Below are positions 60,461 through 64,000 of a DNA stretch of 64,000 nucleotides, in pieces. Position 1 is the first letter of the stretch; the number at the start of each line of letters is the position of its first letter. The notes beneath the pieces are model-generated. The model saw only the letters and a program-made list of their open reading frames with translations. It did not search any database and was not told where the DNA came from. The DNA comes from Paenibacillus antibioticophila. Lineage in GTDB: Bacteria; Bacillota; Bacilli; Paenibacillales; Paenibacillaceae. The stretch is taken from NCBI RefSeq assembly GCF_000455265.1, contig NZ_HG005139.1:2387480-2451479 (forward strand), written 5' to 3'. Both the position numbers and the translations under genes were made by a program.

Positions 60461-63400
60461 ATGGTTCAAGAGAATGAGAACAGCTCCGGAAAGAAGCGGA
60501 GATCGAAACCGAAAAAAGCGCAACCTGCCCGCAGACGCAAACGCGGACGCTGGGTCTGGGCAACTCTCGGATGGCTTTTCCTGCTGGGCATTGCCGGGGG
60601 CTTGTTCGCCGGGGGCGCTGTATTCGGATATGTCACTTCCTTTGTAAAGGAGGAGCCTATACGGTCCCAGGCTGATATTGAGAACAAGATAAATTACAAT
60701 ACCATTACCGGATTTGCATATTTCCGTGACGGGCAGCCGATTGGACAGCTTCGTTCGGAAGAGGACCGCCGGCCCGTGAATTATAAGGAAATTCCCGCAA
60801 CCGTCATTGACGCGGTTCTCGCGATTGAAGATAACCATTTTCGGGAGCATATCGGCGTCGACTTCAAGGGAACCCTTCGTGCCGTCAAGCAAAGATTGTT
60901 GAACGAAGACATTCAAACCGGCGGAAGTACATTGACCCAGCAGCTTGCCCGAAGAGTATTTCTGAATCTCGATCAAACGGACAACCGGAAGGTCAAGGAA
61001 ATTCTACTTGCACTGCGCCTGGAGCGCTTTTTGGGTAAGGATGAGATTCTAACCGCCTACCTGAATAAGGTTCCGTTCGGCAACGGTTCCAACGGATATC
61101 AGGTCTATGGAATCAAGGCTGCGGCCAAAGGAATTTTTAATATTACTAATCTAGAGGATCTCAATATCGCACAATCTGCTTATCTGGCGGGTCTTCCGCA
61201 GCTTCCCTCCTCCTATTCGGCCTTCAACGGCAAGGGGGAATTCAACCAGGAAGCCTTCGACCGTGCTCTGAAGAGACAGCGGTTGGTGCTTCAGCGAATG
61301 CTTGAGGAGAACAAAATTACCGAGTCTCAATATCATGAAGCACTCGCCTTTGATATTAAGTCTTCCCTGGCTCCGCAGACGAAGAAGGCTTATGATACCT
61401 TCCCTTACCTGATGCTGGAGACAGAGCGTCAAGCAGCCATTGTCATTGCTATGCTCAACAATCCGGAGCTGACCAAGGAAGAAGCGTCCGGCAATTCTCA
61501 GATTCTGGAGGAGGCAAGGCAGGAGCTGTTGACCGGTGGATACCGCGTCTTTACGACGATTGATAAAAAGGTCTATAACTCCATGCACAAAATCTCTGAC
61601 GATGCGAATAACTTCTCGCCTTATAGCGAGACCAAGGGATTGGAACAGGTTGCCGGCATGATGATCGACAATACCACAGGAGCCATCCTGGGCATGATTG
61701 AGGGTCGGGACTTCTATACAGAGCAGATGAACTATGCCACCCAAATGGTCCGGCAGCCCGGCTCTACCATGAAGCCGATAGCCGCCATCCTGCCTGCAAT
61801 GGAAGAAGGACTCGTCCAGCCGGCAAGCATCATCGACGATTCGCCGATCATCCTGCGCGATTACCAGAAGGGTTATCACATTCCGGTAAATTCAAGCGGA
61901 GGCTATAAGGGACTGGTAACCGCCAGAACCGCACTTAACGAGTCTCGCAACGTCCCTGCTCTGAAGATTTTCAATAACATCCTAGGGATAGATAAAGCAT
62001 GGGATTTTACGAAAAAGCTCGGAATTACTACTCTGGATGAGCAGGATTATTCTGCGCAAACCGGGGTGCTTGGCGGCCTGAAATACGGAGTATCGGTTGA
62101 GGAATTGACGAATGCCTATTCCGCCATCGGCAATGGCGGACAGTTCAATGACGCCTATATGATCTCTAAAATTACCGATTCCAATGGAAATGTTGTCTAC
62201 CTGCACGAGAATGACCCGCAGCGTGTGTTCTCCAAGCAGACAGCTTACCTGATGACCGATATGCTTCGCACAGTCATCACAAGCGGAACCGGGACGTCCA
62301 TCAAGAGCGATTTTGACAAATACGGAAAAATCCCTGTGGTCGGCAAAACCGGATCAACGCAAAATTATGCGGATGTCTGGTTCATGGGATATACGCCGGA
62401 TGTGACTCTGGGAATCTGGATCGGCTACAAGGAGCCGGTCAATACCCTTTCCAGTGAGGGTAAATCTCGTGCCAGAAAAATTTGGGCGCTCGTTATGAAC
62501 GAAGTGACCGATAATGTCCCCGATCTGTTCGTGACTAACGAATTTGCCAAGCCTGAGGGAATCGTCAGTAAAACCGTGTCCGGCTATAGCGGCAAGCTGC
62601 CGACAGATTTGACAAGGCAGGCCGGCAAGACGGTTACAGATATTTTCAACTCAAAATTCGTGCCTACCGAACCGGATGATGTATTGGTCCGTATGAAATA
62701 CATCACTTATGAAGGCGTCAATTATATCCCTCAAGAGGCCACACCTGAGGATATGGTTCTCGAAAAGGTCGTCATGAAGCGTGAAAAGCCGATCCAGGCG
62801 CTGATTGAAGAGCTGGAAAATGCCTTTAAAGTCATGAAGAATCACAAGTCGCTCAGTTTTTATATGCCGAAGGATGCCGGAGAAGATGCGCCTGGCAAGC
62901 CGGATCCACGGGTTGACGACGGTAATCCTCCTGCCGCACCAGCCAATGTAAGGCTGGATAGCTCAAGCGGAGCAGCTGTTGTAAGCTTCGACAAGAATCC
63001 GGAAAGTGATGTTGTAGGTTATAGGCTCTATCGGTCTATGGACGGAAACACCTTCCAATACACAGGAAGCGTTGCACGGACTGGCGGGGACACGGTGATC
63101 AAGGATCCTGGCAACGGCGGCTTTAGCAGTTCCTATTATGTGACTGCGGTTGACGTGGCAGGCAAAGAATCCGTACCAAGTGCGATTGTCGGTTACAATG
63201 ACTGGTTGCCTGATTTCCCTGACGCTTCGGAGGGCGGAGAAGGAAGCGGAAACGGCAGCGATTCGTCCGGAGAACAGCAGGGTGAAATCTTCCTGCCGCC
63301 AGCTGCACCAGGACAGGTCAGCGTACAAAATAATGATAACAGCATTACGGTAACTTGGCAGTCCGGAAGTCTTGCGGATCAAGTGATCAGCTACAATATT

Positions 63401-63559
63401 TACTATTCGGAGCATGAAGCAGGTCCATTTAATCTGCTTGGCACCTCCTCCACCGCACAATTCAGCTTTATGAGCGACAAGGGCGGATGGGTCCAGGTAA
63501 CGGCAGTGAATGCTCTTGGGGAATCTTCTCCTTCTGCACCGACCAAAATCACGAATTAA
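60461..63559 (+). CDS. Class A penicillin-binding protein (PBP1A type) with two FN3 domains
   Basis: 1032 aa. A short basic cytoplasmic tail, one membrane helix (about 32-59), the GT51 transglycosylase domain (AIEDNHFREHIGVD, GGSTLTQQLARRVFL, KILTAYLNKVPFG-like) and the transpeptidase domain follow. Its Ser is in QPGSTMKP (about 433) and KTGST is at about 628. The C-terminus (about 823-1032) has two fibronectin type III modules separated by a Gly/Ser/Glu linker; these may bind the wall. AAGGAGG is 6 bp before the ATG. The frame open from 60320 is rejected. It acts outside the membrane in glycan polymerisation and cross-linking. Confidence 0.92.
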   Translation: MVQENENSSGKKRRSKPKKAQPARRRKRGRWVWATLGWLFLLGIAGGLFAGGAVFGYVTSFVKEEPIRSQADIENKINYNTITGFAYFRDGQPIGQLRSEEDRRPVNYKEIPATVIDAVLAIEDNHFREHIGVDFKGTLRAVKQRLLNEDIQTGGSTLTQQLARRVFLNLDQTDNRKVKEILLALRLERFLGKDEILTAYLNKVPFGNGSNGYQVYGIKAAAKGIFNITNLEDLNIAQSAYLAGLPQLPSSYSAFNGKGEFNQEAFDRALKRQRLVLQRMLEENKITESQYHEALAFDIKSSLAPQTKKAYDTFPYLMLETERQAAIVIAMLNNPELTKEEASGNSQILEEARQELLTGGYRVFTTIDKKVYNSMHKISDDANNFSPYSETKGLEQVAGMMIDNTTGAILGMIEGRDFYTEQMNYATQMVRQPGSTMKPIAAILPAMEEGLVQPASIIDDSPIILRDYQKGYHIPVNSSGGYKGLVTARTALNESRNVPALKIFNNILGIDKAWDFTKKLGITTLDEQDYSAQTGVLGGLKYGVSVEELTNAYSAIGNGGQFNDAYMISKITDSNGNVVYLHENDPQRVFSKQTAYLMTDMLRTVITSGTGTSIKSDFDKYGKIPVVGKTGSTQNYADVWFMGYTPDVTLGIWIGYKEPVNTLSSEGKSRARKIWALVMNEVTDNVPDLFVTNEFAKPEGIVSKTVSGYSGKLPTDLTRQAGKTVTDIFNSKFVPTEPDDVLVRMKYITYEGVNYIPQEATPEDMVLEKVVMKREKPIQALIEELENAFKVMKNHKSLSFYMPKDAGEDAPGKPDPRVDDGNPPAAPANVRLDSSSGAAVVSFDKNPESDVVGYRLYRSMDGNTFQYTGSVARTGGDTVIKDPGNGGFSSSYYVTAVDVAGKESVPSAIVGYNDWLPDFPDASEGGEGSGNGSDSSGEQQGEIFLPPAAPGQVSVQNNDNSITVTWQSGSLADQVISYNIYYSEHEAGPFNLLGTSSTAQFSFMSDKGGWVQVTAVNALGESSPSAPTKITN

Positions 63560-63608
63560 AAAATGGCTGTCTCAAGCTCTATAGCAGAGCTTGAGACAGC
63601 CATTCTCA
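63558..63608 (-). terminator. Terminator of the acetyl-CoA synthetase gene
   Basis: A 19-bp perfect stem (AATGGCTGTCTCAAGCTCT, 63562-63580, with 63586-63604) is followed by T residues only on the minus strand. It may also stop the PBP transcript. Confidence 0.85.
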
Positions 63609-63629
63609 TATATTCAACTATTCAACCCT

Positions 63630-64000
63630 CTAGTCCTCAATTGTCGACAAATCACCAGCCGGGAGATTCAGCTCCCATGCCTTCAGGACACGACGCATAA
63701 TCTTACCTGAACGGGTCTTCGGCAGCTTATCCTTGAACTCGATCTCCCTTGGAGCCGCATGCGCCGACAAGCCTTCCTTCACAAAGCGCGATATCTCTGC
63801 CTTCAGCTCTTCTGTCGGGTGATAGCCTTCTCTCAATGAGATAAATGCCTTGATCACCTCTCCCCGCACCGGATCAGGCTTTCCGATAACGCCCGCTTCG
63901 GCCACTGCCGGATGCTCGACAAGCTTGCTCTCGACTTCAAAGGGGCCTACTCGCTCCCCGGATGAATTGATCACGTCATCGATCCGGCCTTGAAACCAGA
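63630..64000 (-). CDS. acsA: Acetyl-CoA synthetase, C-terminal part (start beyond the window)
   Basis: About 123 codons of the AMP-forming synthetase. [21 protein letters not shown], the [16 protein letters not shown] segment and the catalytic-lysine end [18 protein letters not shown] are conserved; the Lys in SGKIMRR is the one acetylated for control in many bacteria. The frame is open to the right edge, so the 5' end is missing and only the C-terminal domain is seen. The enzyme turns acetate to acetyl-CoA. Confidence 0.9.
   Translation of the reverse strand, partial: WFQGRIDDVINSSGERVGPFEVESKLVEHPAVAEAGVIGKPDPVRGEVIKAFISLREGYHPTEELKAEISRFVKEGLSAHAAPREIEFKDKLPKTRSGKIMRRVLKAWELNLPAGDLSTIED

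Noticed and set aside
1-64000. CRISPR arrays, tRNA or rRNA genes, prophage or biosynthetic clusters
   Set aside because: None was seen. The repeated motifs found are dispersed inverted elements or operator arrays without spacer-repeat alternation, and no cas, tRNA or phage structural genes occur.

Overview
The window is a stretch of a low-to-moderate GC, endospore-forming Firmicute chromosome, most likely Paenibacillus or a close relative. The evidence is the gene order yicC-remA-gmk-rpoZ-coaBC-priA-def-fmt-rsmB / rlmN-prpC-prkC-rsgA-rpe-spoVM <-> rpmB / asp23-fakA-degV-recG, which matches the ylo region of Bacillus. Sporulation genes (spoVM, a SpoVIF-like gene), Firmicute regulators (YlbF, YlbG, YlaN, RemA) and strong Shine-Dalgarno sequences agree with this. 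Almost everything is housekeeping; the accessory parts are small.

Layout. 1-3.5 kb: an SOS-controlled Y-family polymerase with a YolD-like partner, methionine aminopeptidase and a TetR regulator. 3.5-4.06 kb: a gene-free stretch with an array of four ~18-bp palindromes spaced 51-52 bp apart. 4.07-9.55 kb: SpoVIF-like, recG, degV (FakB), fakA and asp23, all on the minus strand; rpmB diverges. 10.1-16.1 kb: spoVM, rpe, rsgA, prkC, prpC and rlmN, with a ~205-bp repeat lodged between prkC and rsgA. 16.2-19.4 kb: an AraC/SDR pair and a PadR/membrane-protein pair interrupting what is one operon in Bacillus. 19.5-28.6 kb: rsmB back to yicC, in which def carries a one-base frameshift. 28.6-35 kb: a homocysteine methyltransferase/MTHFR fusion, dapF and a calcium-type P-ATPase. 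35-37.8 kb: repeat-rich DNA with an IS110-family transposase and a possible structured RNA next to it. 37.9-47.8 kb: rqcH, a PHP phosphoesterase, a LysR regulator, ylbG, ylbF, an XPB-type helicase with its helicase-associated partner, and an M20 amidohydrolase. 48-54 kb: a YugN-like protein, ftsW, a second Asp23 protein, a CaX antiporter, ylaN, an HPr-like protein lacking the catalytic histidine, an M29 aminopeptidase and a lipoprotein. 54-64 kb: two c-di-GMP proteins flanking rpsD, a class A penicillin-binding protein with FN3 domains, and the 3' end of an acetyl-CoA synthetase gene.

Functional themes: protein N-terminal maturation (fmt, def, map), translation and rRNA modification (rsmB, rlmN, rsgA, rqcH, rpsD, rpmB), envelope growth control (prkC/prpC, ftsW, class A PBP, dapF), fatty-acid activation (fakA with a DegV protein), DNA repair (recG, priA, SOS polymerase, XPB pair) and c-di-GMP signalling.

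At least three families of short intergenic repeats are visible by comparing copies inside the window. The best leads for something undescribed are the phased palindrome array (3640-3812), the IS110 element with its 189-nt foldable flank (35758-35946), the attenuator-like leader of the GGDEF-EAL gene (60098-60162) and the XPB helicase pair. No tRNA, rRNA, CRISPR array or prophage was seen. All functional names come from motif recognition by eye; no database search was run.
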